Below are positions 37,997 through 46,710 of a stretch of DNA of 64,000 nt, one piece after another (the first letter of the stretch is position 1; each line of letters begins with the position of its first letter). This stretch comes from Myxococcales bacterium (GTDB lineage Bacteria; Myxococcota; Polyangia; Nannocystales; Nannocystaceae). The notes under the pieces were generated by a model. It did no database searches. It was not told the origin of the DNA and saw only the letters and a list, made by a program, of their open reading frames with translations. The stretch spans positions 151,548 through 215,547 of the forward strand of contig JAEUJW010000066.1 of assembly GCA_016793465.1 (NCBI GenBank), in the 5' to 3' direction. The position numbers and the translations under genes were made by a program.

Positions 37997-38509
37997 TCAG
38001 CCGACCTGCCGCTCGAGCGCCCGCTGCTCCGCGAGGCGACGCTGCAGATACGGCGAGATCCAGCGCGCGAGCCCGTCCTGCTGCTCGGAGCTCAGGTGAA
38101 AAAAACCGCGGATCTCGCCGAAGCAGCCCGCCGCGCCGCAGCGACAGGTGAAGGGCGCGGCCATGTGCCACTCCGAGGTCAGGTAATTGAAGCTGATCTC
38201 CTCGCCCGCCGCGATCGGCCGCACCGCCACGAACTGCAGGCGCTGGAAGTCGAGGTACGCGTTCGGGTCGCAGCTGTGGTTGAAGTAGTCGTCGGTCTCG
38301 CCGGTCCCGGCCTGGTGGAGGAACTCGTCGAGCTGGATGGTGTGCCGCGCCGGCTTGTCGACGAACACGTGGCCGAGCCCGACCAGCACCTCGTCGGCGT
38401 CGACCGCCTCGCGAGCGTAGACGCCGAGCCCCTCCTCGCCCTGTCGGAGCTCGACCTTCGGAGAGACCCAGGTGTGCGGACGCAACGGCGAGACCACAGG
38501 GATGTCCAT
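37997..38509 (-). CDS. SET-domain protein (putative lysine methyltransferase), 170 aa
   Basis: This compact SET domain has VYAREAVDADEVL near the start, the cofactor/lysine motif FNHSCDPNAYL, GEEISFNYLTSEW, and a post-SET-like Cys cluster CRCGAAGCFGEIRGF. All are features of protein-lysine methyltransferases, here without accessory domains. The target is unknown. The start at ATG 38509 gives the minimal domain. A GTG at 38587 overlapping the stop of the ABC transporter gene (GTGA) would add 26 residues and would imply translational coupling; both are possible. The gene follows the ABC exporter on the same strand. Confidence 0.88.
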   Translation of the reverse strand: MDIPVVSPLRPHTWVSPKVELRQGEEGLGVYAREAVDADEVLVGLGHVFVDKPARHTIQLDEFLHQAGTGETDDYFNHSCDPNAYLDFQRLQFVAVRPIAAGEEISFNYLTSEWHMAAPFTCRCGAAGCFGEIRGFFHLSSEQQDGLARWISPYLQRRLAEQRALERQVG

Positions 38510-38583
38510 CGTAGTGTTCCAATCGGCCCGCGCAGGGCCCTCGATCTGGTTAATAGGCAAGCGTCGGTTCGGTACCGGCCGGA

Positions 38584-40758
38584 TCACGAAAAGGTCTGGG
38601 GCACCGTACCACGGGCCTCGGACACGGTATGGAATTGCGTGCGCAGCCGCGGATCACTCTGGATGAGCTCGTTGAATTGGCGGCGCTGCAGCGTCAGAAA
38701 GATGCATGGCGTGAGCGTGCGGATCGTCGCGTTGCGCGGGGTGTCCTTCAACAGCGCCACCTCGCCGAAGTGATCGCCGTCCTGCAAGGTGGCCACCTGT
38801 AGGTCATTGCCGTCCGGCTGGCGCTTCAGCACCGCCACCTTGCCGCGGGCGATGATGTAGAACTTGTCGACCGTCGTATCGCCCTCGCGGATGACCTTGC
38901 GCCCCTCCGAGACCCGCTCGCTGAGGAACATCTGGGCCATCATCGCCAGCATGGTGTCCGACAGCTTCGAGAGGATGGGCACCGCCCGCAGGCGCTCGGG
39001 CTCGATGCCCGCGCGCGCGCCGTCGTCGCTGACCACCAGGCCCTGCTGCTTGTCCCACAGCCGCTTGTACACGCCGTCGAGCGCCAGCAGCTCGCTGCTG
39101 GTCCCCGACTCGATCAGACGCCCGCGCTCGAGGACCAGGATCTTGTCGGCGTGCACGGTCGCGGCGAGGCGGTGGGTCACCGAGATGACGGTACGGCTGC
39201 GACCTAGCTGCTCGAGTGTGCTGTTGATCGCAGCCTCGGTGGTCGGGTCGAGCGCGCTCGTGGCCTCGTCGAGCAGCAAGATCTTCGGGTCGCGGACGAT
39301 CGCGCGGGCGATCGCCACCCGCTGCCGCTGCCCGCCGGACAGGCGCCCGCCGCGCTCGCCGACGATCGTGTTGTAGCCGTCCGGCAGCCCGACGATGACC
39401 TCGTGGATCTCCGCCGCGCGCGCGGCCGCCTCGACCTCCTCGTCGTCGGCGTCCGGGCGCCCGAGGCGGATGTTCTCGCGGATCGTCGTGTTGAACAGGA
39501 AGCTCTCCTGGAAGACCACGCCCATCTGCTTGCGCAGCGAGTCGATCGTCACCGTCTTGCCGTCGCGCCCGTCGAACAGCACCGCCCCGCTGTCGGGGTC
39601 GTAGAAGCGGGCGATGAGCCCGAGCACCGTGCTCTTGCCCGAGCCGCTGCCGCCGACGATCGCCACGCTGCTGCCGCGGTGGATCGTGCAGCTCACGCGG
39701 TCGAGGTTCTTGTTCTCCCCGGTGTACGAGAACGTCACGTCCTCGAGGCGGATCGACTCGCTCAAGGCCGGCAGCTTGCTCGCCTTGGGGTTCTCGGCCA
39801 CCTGCGGCTGGGTGTCGAGCAGCTCCTGGATGCGCCGGATCCCCCCCGCCGCCTGCAGCAGCACCGGCATCACCCGCGTCAGGCTGGTGATGAACGAGCT
39901 CAGCGACGTCACGTACATGCTAAACGAGACCAGCGCCCCGACCGACAGCTCGCCATTGAAACTCTTGACCGCCCCGAACGCGAACACCGAGATCTGGACC
40001 ATCAAGAACGCCAGGTTCGGCGTGCGCTCGACCAGGTAGCTCAGCACGTTGAAGCGCAGGCTCGTGCGGTAGAACCCGCCGAGCTGGCTGCGAAAGCCGG
40101 CGACCTGCAGCGGCGTCAGGCTGAACGCGCGGACCACCGGCTGGGCGCTGATGTTCTCCTGCACCGTGCTGGCGATCTTCGCCTCCTCGTGGCGCACGAG
40201 GTAGCTGTCGCGCTCCGCCCGCGGCCCGAGGAAGCGCGGCCCGAGCAGCGCCAGCGGCAGCCCGAGCACCGTGAGCAGCGCCAGCTGCCACGAGTAGATG
40301 AACAGGAACGTCCCGAACGTGATCACCCCGAGCACCCCGAGGATCGTCTCGGGGATCGCCAGGATCACCGCCCCCTGCACCGCGTTGAGGTCGGTCGAGA
40401 ACCGCGACATCAGGTCGCCGACCTGCACCTTCGAATAAAAGCTCGCCGACAGCTTCTGCAGGTGCTCGAACATCCGCAGCCGCAGGTCGTTCATCACGCT
40501 GGTGCCCAGCCGCGCGTACAGGTAGTCGCGCCCGACCGCCACGATCGACGACAGCAGCGCCCCCGCGAACAGCCCGAGCAGCACCGTCCACAGCAGCACC
40601 TCGTCGCGCTGCTCGATGCCCTGGTCGATGACGATGCCGAAGCTCGTGCTAAACGCCAGCGTCCACCCGAGGTCGATCAGCAGCCCGATCAACAGCAACG
40701 TCACCTGCATCCGGTAGGGCCGGAGGTACTCGAGCAAGACTCGCAGGGCGCTGAGCAT
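38584..40758 (-). CDS. ABC exporter (TMD-NBD half-transporter) with C-terminal cyclic-nucleotide-binding domain, 724 aa
   Basis: Six transmembrane helices (about 15-310) are followed by a nucleotide-binding domain with Walker A GGSGSGKST (about 370), Q-loop FQES, signature LSGGQRQR, Walker B ILLLDEATS and switch His (SVTHRLAA). From about 600 on there is a cNMP-binding fold (REGDTTVDKFYIIARGKVAVL, LQDGDHFGEVALLKDTPRNATIRTL). Fusion of a cNMP domain to an MsbA-like exporter is uncommon and suggests ligand-gated export. The start at ATG 40758 precedes the conserved helix; an in-frame GTG at 40833 would add 25 residues. Substrate unknown. Confidence 0.92.
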   Translation of the reverse strand: MLSALRVLLEYLRPYRMQVTLLLIGLLIDLGWTLAFSTSFGIVIDQGIEQRDEVLLWTVLLGLFAGALLSSIVAVGRDYLYARLGTSVMNDLRLRMFEHLQKLSASFYSKVQVGDLMSRFSTDLNAVQGAVILAIPETILGVLGVITFGTFLFIYSWQLALLTVLGLPLALLGPRFLGPRAERDSYLVRHEEAKIASTVQENISAQPVVRAFSLTPLQVAGFRSQLGGFYRTSLRFNVLSYLVERTPNLAFLMVQISVFAFGAVKSFNGELSVGALVSFSMYVTSLSSFITSLTRVMPVLLQAAGGIRRIQELLDTQPQVAENPKASKLPALSESIRLEDVTFSYTGENKNLDRVSCTIHRGSSVAIVGGSGSGKSTVLGLIARFYDPDSGAVLFDGRDGKTVTIDSLRKQMGVVFQESFLFNTTIRENIRLGRPDADDEEVEAAARAAEIHEVIVGLPDGYNTIVGERGGRLSGGQRQRVAIARAIVRDPKILLLDEATSALDPTTEAAINSTLEQLGRSRTVISVTHRLAATVHADKILVLERGRLIESGTSSELLALDGVYKRLWDKQQGLVVSDDGARAGIEPERLRAVPILSKLSDTMLAMMAQMFLSERVSEGRKVIREGDTTVDKFYIIARGKVAVLKRQPDGNDLQVATLQDGDHFGEVALLKDTPRNATIRTLTPCIFLTLQRRQFNELIQSDPRLRTQFHTVSEARGTVPQTFS

Positions 40759-41111
40759 GGGGCGGCTGGTCGGTCGCTGCGCGAATTCGGCGTGCCCCGC
40801 GCTGGCGCGCAGGTCCACGGCCCATGGTGACACAAAGCCGCCGCGACCTGCAGCGCCCCGCGTCGCCCGCCCCGCCGTCGTCGTCGCGAATCGTGCACGC
40901 GCAACCCGAAAGATCGCCGAGAGGCCGCCGCCGGGCCCGTTCGCCCGCCGCGCAGCGAATTGCAGCGCGAGCGTCCGGGTTCTCTCGACCACGCGCGAGG
41001 TGATCGTGCCCACGCAGCGACGCTCCTCCGCGGCGCATCACCTCGCCCCGCCGGCCACCCGCGGCGAGACGCTTGCCGCCCGGCACGCGCGTGTGGCATG
41101 CCCGCGTCACC
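40759..41111. other. intergenic region between divergent ABC exporter and aldo/keto reductase genes
   Basis: This GC-rich 353-bp stretch has no supported gene on either strand; open frames crossing it lack domain character. It must hold both promoters, but I see no convincing -10/-35 pair. Confidence 0.5.
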
Positions 41112-42662
41112 ATGCACGAAGACGCGCCGCCTCCGCTCACCGGTCGCGCAACCCCGGACGCGACCGCCGCCGCCGCGCGACGCCTCGGCCTGACCCCGCG
41201 CCGTCTCGGCCGCACCGACCTCCGCGTCAGTCCGGTCGGCTTCGGCGGCTACCGCGTGCACATCGACGTCCCCATGCACCGCCAGGCCTTCGACGAGGCC
41301 CTGCGCGCCGGGGTCAACCTCGTCGACACCAGCGCCAACTACACCGACGGCGGCAGCGAGCGCCTGATCGGCGCCGGCCTCCGCGGCCTCGTCGAGGCCG
41401 GCACGCTCGCCCGCGAGGCCGTCGTCGTCGTCACCAAGATCGGCTACATGCAGGGCGAGGCGCTCGCGCACGGCCGCCGCCGCGGCTACCCCGACGTCGT
41501 CGAGTACCAGCCCGAGTGCTGGCACTGCATCCACCCCGAGTACCTCGCCGACCAGCTGGCGACCTCCCGCGCCCGCCTCGGCCTCGAGACCGTCGACGTG
41601 CTGCTGCTGCACAACCCCGAGTACTTCTTCATCGACCGCCGCAACCGCCGCGGCCGCGTCGACGAGGCCGACCGCGACGCCTTCTACGCCCGCGTCCGCG
41701 CCGCCTGCGAGTTCCTCGAGCGGGCCGTCCAGCGCGGCGAGATCGCCTGGTACGGCGTGTCCTCCAACAGCCTCGCCTCCGCGCCCGACGCCGCCGACCG
41801 CACCGACCTCGCGCGCATGCTGGCGATCGCCCGCGAGGTCGGCGGCGACGCCCACCACTTCGCCGTCGCCCAGCTCCCGCGCAACCTCTACGAGCTCGGC
41901 GCCTTCGCCCCCGACGACCCCGCCTCCCCGCTCGCCGTCGCCGCGAGCGACGACCTCGGCGTGCTCGCCAACCGCCCGCTCAACGCCTTCATCGCCGACC
42001 CCCCGCAGACCATCCGCCTGGCCGATGTGACAGGTCCCAAAGGCCAGCCCCGCGACCCCGCCCCGCTGCTGCGCGCCGCCGAGGCCCGCGAGGACGCCTG
42101 GCGCCGCGAGCTCGGCCCGCGCGTCGCCGACGAGCTCGCCGACGACCCCGCCCTCCGCGACCAGCTGATCCACCACACCTTCCGCTGGGCCCACGAGCTC
42201 GGCCGCGGCCTCGACTCGATCCGCGACCTCCAGCACTGGCTGCACGTGCGCAACGGCGTGATCGCCACGCACATGGGCCAGGTCAGCAACACCCTGCTCG
42301 CGCAGCTCGCGGGCGACACCCTGCAAGCCTTTCGCGCCTGGTGGGACGACTACGGCGCCGCCCTGCTCGCCGCCCTCGACGGCGTCGAGGACGGCTTTCG
42401 AGCCCGCGCCCAGGCCGCCCTCGAGGCGATCGGCGACCGCCTCGCCCCGGCGATCCCCGAGGCCTGGATCGAGCTCTCGCTCAGCCAGCGCGCCGTGCTC
42501 GCCCTGCTCGCCGCGCCCCCGCCCGCGGCCGTCAGCGCCGTCCTCGTCGGCATGCGCCGCCCCGCCTACGTCCACGACATGACCGCGCTCGCCGAGGTCC
42601 AGCCCCCGCCCGCAGGCAACGTCGACCCCGCGCGCCTGATGGCCGCCTTCGCCGCGCGCTGA
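41112..42662 (+). CDS. aldo/keto reductase with C-terminal extension, 516 aa
   Basis: The AKR barrel is clear in the first 290 residues: RLGRTDLRVSPVGFGGYRV, LVDTSANYTDGGSERLIG (catalytic Asp and Tyr region), VVVVTKIGY, VDVLLLHNPEYF and IAWYGVSSNSL. The family is usually about 300-330 aa. The extra 200 residues are helical (HEDAWRRELGPR-type helices) and end in a normal AKR-like SAVLVGMRRPAYVHDM, so the extension is an insertion within the late barrel rather than a pure tail. It starts a run of same-strand redox genes. Substrate unknown. The start at ATG 41112 is chosen over an upstream in-frame ATG that lies in non-coding-like sequence. Confidence 0.82.
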   Translation: MHEDAPPPLTGRATPDATAAAARRLGLTPRRLGRTDLRVSPVGFGGYRVHIDVPMHRQAFDEALRAGVNLVDTSANYTDGGSERLIGAGLRGLVEAGTLAREAVVVVTKIGYMQGEALAHGRRRGYPDVVEYQPECWHCIHPEYLADQLATSRARLGLETVDVLLLHNPEYFFIDRRNRRGRVDEADRDAFYARVRAACEFLERAVQRGEIAWYGVSSNSLASAPDAADRTDLARMLAIAREVGGDAHHFAVAQLPRNLYELGAFAPDDPASPLAVAASDDLGVLANRPLNAFIADPPQTIRLADVTGPKGQPRDPAPLLRAAEAREDAWRRELGPRVADELADDPALRDQLIHHTFRWAHELGRGLDSIRDLQHWLHVRNGVIATHMGQVSNTLLAQLAGDTLQAFRAWWDDYGAALLAALDGVEDGFRARAQAALEAIGDRLAPAIPEAWIELSLSQRAVLALLAAPPPAAVSAVLVGMRRPAYVHDMTALAEVQPPPAGNVDPARLMAAFAAR

Positions 42663-42702
42663 GCCTGGGCATTCCTCCCGCTTCGCGCTACATCGGTGGC
42701 CG

Positions 42703-43398
42703 ATGTCCCGCATCCTCGACGTCGCCACCGCGTTCATGGCCCAGGGGCTGCGCCTCCCCGCCGGCGTCCGCGTCGCGCACACCGGCCCGCGCCCGGCGCA
42801 GCTGCTCGAGCTCTACGAGTTCGAGGCCTGCCCGTTCTGCCGCAAGGTCCGCGACATGCTGACCTTCCTCGACCTCGACGCCAAGATCTTCCCGTGCCCG
42901 AAGAACGGCGCCCGCTTCCGCGGCGAGGTCGTCGCCCGCGGCGGCAAGGCCCAGTTCCCCTACCTCGTCGACCCGAACACCGGCGCCGCGATGTACGAGT
43001 CGAGCGAGATCCTGCAGTACCTCGCCGAGCACTACGGCGACGGCACCATCCCGCTGTCGCTGCGCCTCGGCCCGTGGACGGTCGCCAGCGGCTCCGCCGG
43101 CTCGCTGCTCCGCTTCCCGCGCGGCATGCGGGCCCGCCCCTCGCGCGCCCCCGAGCAGCCGCTCGAGCTGTGGGCCTTCGAGGCCTCGCCCTACTGCCGC
43201 ATCGTCCGCGAGGCCCTCTGCGAGCTCGAGCTCCCCTACGTCCTCCGCACCACGGGCAAAGGCAGCGAGAAGCGCCCCGCCTTCCGCAACCGCCTCGGCA
43301 AGCTGCAGTTCCCCTACCTCGAAGACCCCAACACCGGCGCCGGTCGGTTCGAGTCGGCCCACATCGTCGAGTACCTGCAACAGACCTACGGAATTTGA
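42703..43398 (+). CDS. tandem glutaredoxin/GST-N-like protein, 231 aa
   Basis: Two thioredoxin-fold units occur in one chain: LELYEFEACPFCRKVRDML (CPFC) and LELWAFEASPYCRIVREAL (SPYC). Each is followed by matching segments (GGKAQFPYLVDPNTGAAMYES and LGKLQFPYLEDPNTGAGRFES), so the protein arose by internal duplication. The first copy keeps a CxxC pair; the second has Ser in place of the first Cys. No GST C-terminal helical domain follows. It is cytoplasmic and likely glutathione- or thiol-linked. The start at 42703 has a TACATC box 8 nt upstream. It lies directly before the aldolase/SDR gene. Confidence 0.88.
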   Translation: MSRILDVATAFMAQGLRLPAGVRVAHTGPRPAQLLELYEFEACPFCRKVRDMLTFLDLDAKIFPCPKNGARFRGEVVARGGKAQFPYLVDPNTGAAMYESSEILQYLAEHYGDGTIPLSLRLGPWTVASGSAGSLLRFPRGMRARPSRAPEQPLELWAFEASPYCRIVREALCELELPYVLRTTGKGSEKRPAFRNRLGKLQFPYLEDPNTGAGRFESAHIVEYLQQTYGI

Positions 43399-43404
43399 CA
43401 AATC

Positions 43405-45432
43405 ATGCGCAGCGCCTGGTCCGACGACGACGCCCGCGCCGCGGTGGAGCACTACACCCGGCGCTACCCCACCTGCAACGCGGACCTCGCCCTCCGCGTC
43501 TACACCTCGCGCCTGATCGGCGGCGACCCGGCCCTCGTGCTGCACGGCGGCGGCAACACCTCGGTGAAGACCGACGTCCTCGACGACCTCGGCCAGCCCA
43601 CCCGCGTCGCGTGCATCAAGGGCAGCGGCTGGGACCTCGGCGAAATCGAGCCGCCCGGCTTCCCCGCCGTCCGCCTCGCCCCGCTGCAGGCCCTGCGCGC
43701 CCTCGAGTCGCTCGGCGACGAGGCCATGGTCAACGCGGTGCGCACGCGCATGCTCGACGCCTCCGCCCCCAACCCCTCGGTCGAGGCGCTGTTGCACGCC
43801 TTCATCCCCCACCGCTTCATCGACCACTCGCACGCCGACGCCGTGCTGGCGATCGTCGACCAGCCGCGCGCCGAGGCGCTCGCCCGCGACGTCTTCGGCC
43901 CCGCCTACGCCGTCGTCCCCTACATCATGCCGGGCTTCGCCCTCGCCAAGCTGGCCGCCGAGGTCTACGAGAAGAACCCCGACTGCCACGGCCTCATACT
44001 ATTAAATCACGGCCTTTTTAGCTTCGCCGACGACGCCCGCGACAGCTACGAGCGCCACATCGCCGCCGTCACCCGCGCCGAGCGGCACATCGCCGCTCGA
44101 CGCAGCAAGATCTCCGTCCCCGCCCGCCCCGCGCTCGACTACGCCGCCGTCGCCCCCACGCTGCGCGGCCTGCTGTCGACCTCCGAGCGCCGGACGATCC
44201 TCCACTGGCGCCGCGACCCGGACGCCCTCGCCCTCGCCGACGACCCCGGCGTCCGCGACCTGCTCCGCGGCCCCGCGACCCCCGACCACGTCATCCGCAC
44301 CAAGCAGCGCCCCCTCGTGCTCGACCTCCACGGCCTCGAGGGCCAGCCCCTGCGCACCGCCATCGCCGACGCCCTCGCCGCCTACCGCGAGGCCTACACC
44401 GCCTACTTCGAGGCGCAGTGCACGATCAAAGATGTCCGCAAGGTCATGCTCGACCCGGACCCTCGAGTCTTGTTGATCCCCGGCCTCGGCCTCGTCACCG
44501 CCGGCGCCGACGAGCGCGCCGCCAGGATCGCCGCCGACATCTTCGTGCACACCGTCGGCGTGATCCGCGACGCCGAGGCCGTCGGCCGCTACCAGGCCCT
44601 GCCCGACGGCGACATCTTCGACATGGAGTACTGGTCGCTCGAGCAAGCCAAGCTCGGCGCCACAAAGACCATCAAACCGCTGGCGGGGCAGGTCGTGTAC
44701 GTCACCGGCGCCGCCTCCGGCATCGGCCTCGCGGCCGCCCAGAAGTTCTCCGCCGCCGGCGCGCACCTCTACCTCGTCGACCGCGACGCCGAGCGCCTCG
44801 CCGCCGCCGCGCGTCCGCTCGGCGCCGCGTTCGAAGCCCTCGACGTCACCGACCGCCGCGCCGTCGAGGCCTCAATTAAAAACGCCGTGCTGCGCTTCGG
44901 CGGCCTCGACGGCGTGGTCTCGAACGCCGGCGCCGCCTACCAGGCGCCGATCGCCCGCTGCCCCGAGGATGTCCTTCGGGCCAGCCTCGAGCTCAACCTC
45001 CTCTCGCACCAGTGGGTCGCCGCCGCCGCCGTGGACGTGCTGACCCGCCAGGCCACCGGCGGCTTCTTGCTGTTCAACGCCTCCAAGGCCGCCTTCAACC
45101 CCGGCGAGGGCTTCGGCCCCTACGCCGTCGCCAAGGCCGCGCTCGTCGCCCTCATGAAGCAGCACGCCCTCGAGGGCGCGCGCCACGGCGTGCGAGCCAA
45201 CGCCGTCAACGCCGACCGCGTGCGCACCGGCCTGTTCCCGCCCGAGGTCGTCGAGGCCCGCGCCGCCGCCCGCGGCCTCGCGCCCGACGCCTACTTCCAG
45301 GCCAACCTGCTGGCGCGCGAGGTCACCGCCGCCGACGTCGCCGAGGCATTATTAAGCCTCGCGCTCGCCCGCAGCACCACCGGCGCGGTCGTCCCGGTCG
45401 ACGGCGGCAACCTGGCCGCCGCCCCGCGCTAA
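43405..45432 (+). CDS. bifunctional class II aldolase / short-chain dehydrogenase, 675 aa
   Basis: The N-terminal half is a class II (RhaD/FucA-type) aldolase with the Zn site in FIPHRFIDHSHADAVLAI and LILLNHGLFSFADDA. The C-terminal part (about 425-675) is an SDR Rossmann domain with TGAASGIGLAAAQ, VSNAGAAYQAP, catalytic YAVAK and VVPVDGGN. The same fusion is known in bacterial sugar (rhamnose-type) degradation, where the aldolase cleaves a 1-phosphate and the dehydrogenase oxidises the aldehyde. The exact substrate is not decidable here. It starts 7 nt after the GST-like gene, so they are co-transcribed. It ends overlapping the convergent zf-TFIIB gene by 4 nt. Confidence 0.92.
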   Translation: MRSAWSDDDARAAVEHYTRRYPTCNADLALRVYTSRLIGGDPALVLHGGGNTSVKTDVLDDLGQPTRVACIKGSGWDLGEIEPPGFPAVRLAPLQALRALESLGDEAMVNAVRTRMLDASAPNPSVEALLHAFIPHRFIDHSHADAVLAIVDQPRAEALARDVFGPAYAVVPYIMPGFALAKLAAEVYEKNPDCHGLILLNHGLFSFADDARDSYERHIAAVTRAERHIAARRSKISVPARPALDYAAVAPTLRGLLSTSERRTILHWRRDPDALALADDPGVRDLLRGPATPDHVIRTKQRPLVLDLHGLEGQPLRTAIADALAAYREAYTAYFEAQCTIKDVRKVMLDPDPRVLLIPGLGLVTAGADERAARIAADIFVHTVGVIRDAEAVGRYQALPDGDIFDMEYWSLEQAKLGATKTIKPLAGQVVYVTGAASGIGLAAAQKFSAAGAHLYLVDRDAERLAAAARPLGAAFEALDVTDRRAVEASIKNAVLRFGGLDGVVSNAGAAYQAPIARCPEDVLRASLELNLLSHQWVAAAAVDVLTRQATGGFLLFNASKAAFNPGEGFGPYAVAKAALVALMKQHALEGARHGVRANAVNADRVRTGLFPPEVVEARAAARGLAPDAYFQANLLAREVTAADVAEALLSLALARSTTGAVVPVDGGNLAAAPR

Positions 45433-46118
45433 AAGTTGAAGATCCCCTCGAAGATGCTCGCCAGCACGTCGAGGGCCCCCGCGCCGGCCTCGACGGTCGC
45501 GCCGACGACCTCGACAGTCCCGCCGTCGAGCGCCGCGCCGACCACCTCGACCGTCCCGCTGTCGACGAGCGCCGCGCCGACCACCTCGGCCCCGCTCGCC
45601 GCGACGTCGATGGCCGTCGCGCCCACGTCGATCACCCCGTCCGCGACATCGACGAGCGCCCCCCCGTCGGCCTGCGCCGCCTGCGGCCCCGGCCGCTGCA
45701 TCGGCGCGTAGATCGTCGCGGCCACCACCTCCGCGGCGACCGCCGTGCCGAGCACCGCCACGCCCGCGGTCGCCAGCCCGTCGTCGCCGCGAGGCCGCCG
45801 CGCCGCCGCCTGCACGCGCTCGACCTCCGTGTGGTCGAACCACACTCCGTCGCGCGGGCACACGTCGATCTCGACCCCCGCGACCTGCCGGCGCTCGAGC
45901 GGCGCCCCGCAGTCCGGGCAGCACAGCGACGCCCGCGTCGCCAGCGTCGCCAGCCCCGACAGCGGCCCGAACGGCCCCTCGATCAGCCGCTTCGCCGCCG
46001 CCTGCGACAGCCACACCCCCTTGCACGCGGCGCACCCGCGGGCCTCCGGCGCCCCGCCGCGGTGCGCCAGCGCGTCCTCCTCGAAGCAGCGCGGACAGTT
46101 CGCCAAATTGCCCTCCAC
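45429..46118 (-). CDS. protein with two zf-TFIIB zinc ribbons and hydrophobic repeat tail, 229 aa
   Basis: The first ribbon is CPRCFEEDAL...GCAACKGVWLS and the second is CPDCGAPLERR...DVCPRDGVWFD, both classical zf-TFIIB units. The C-terminal 110 residues are low complexity, built from Val/Ala/Asp/Gly repeats (EVVGAAL, TVEVVGA), and end in ASIFEGIFNF, perhaps membrane-associating. GTG 46118 begins just before the first ribbon, as is usual; GTG 46142 is an alternative. Function unknown; such proteins are often annotated as zinc-ribbon hypotheticals. Confidence 0.78.
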   Translation of the reverse strand: MEGNLANCPRCFEEDALAHRGGAPEARGCAACKGVWLSQAAAKRLIEGPFGPLSGLATLATRASLCCPDCGAPLERRQVAGVEIDVCPRDGVWFDHTEVERVQAAARRPRGDDGLATAGVAVLGTAVAAEVVAATIYAPMQRPGPQAAQADGGALVDVADGVIDVGATAIDVAASGAEVVGAALVDSGTVEVVGAALDGGTVEVVGATVEAGAGALDVLASIFEGIFNF

Positions 46119-46230
46119 ACGCAGCCTATCAGGTGTTCTCACCCCTCACCGGATCGATTTCGCCCTGATCCGAAGTAGATACACACACGCATTGTCCCCA
46201 GTCTCCCCCCGCGGTACCGTGCGCCCGACG

Positions 46231-46710
46231 ATGACCGTCGACCCCCTCCGCTCCGTGATCAAGCCGCGCTCGCTCGCGCGGCCGCGCAAGGTCAAAGATG
46301 TCCCGTTCGTCGAGCTCCACGCCGGGCGCCTGCAAGGCGTCGTGTCGAGCGGCTCCGACATCGAGCGCGTCTACGTCGCCTACTTCGCCGCCGGCACCGG
46401 CAACTACAACTGCAGCACCAACAACAACCGCCCGTGCGGCGGCCTGCGCGGCTCGCCCTGCAAGCACCTCACCCAGCTGCTCGACGAGGCCGTGCTGCAG
46501 TTCGGCCCCGGCCGCGTGATCTCCTACCTCGGACTCGCCGCCGAGCCCGACAAGGTCAAGCGCGGCGGCGACCTGCTGCGCTTCATCAAAGGCGGCCAGC
46601 ACAAGATCGAGGTCGGCATGGTCTTCAGCCGCTTCCTCACCTACCTGCAGTACATCCACCTCTCGCCCGTCGCCGCCCCGCTGCCGGAGATGGCCTGGTT
46701 CGTGCGCTGA
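46231..46710 (+). CDS. SWIM-like zinc-finger protein, 159 aa
   Basis: The metal motif is C61-x7-C69-x7-C77-K-H79 (within NCSTNNNRPCGGLRGSPC, then KHL), a SWIM-like C...CxH arrangement. It is followed by an amphipathic helix (LTQLLDEAVLQFG). The rest is a small alpha/beta protein without other motifs, ending EMAWFVR. It is the first gene of a five-gene operon: its stop overlaps the next start (ATGA). The start ATG has a TACCGT box 10 nt upstream. It probably binds nucleic acid or a partner protein of the MoxR/VWA module; this is inference. Confidence 0.75.
   Translation: MTVDPLRSVIKPRSLARPRKVKDVPFVELHAGRLQGVVSSGSDIERVYVAYFAAGTGNYNCSTNNNRPCGGLRGSPCKHLTQLLDEAVLQFGPGRVISYLGLAAEPDKVKRGGDLLRFIKGGQHKIEVGMVFSRFLTYLQYIHLSPVAAPLPEMAWFVR

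Noticed and set aside
40759..41111. Small genes in the gap before the aldo/keto reductase
   Set aside because: Frames are Arg/Pro-rich with no start signal or motif.
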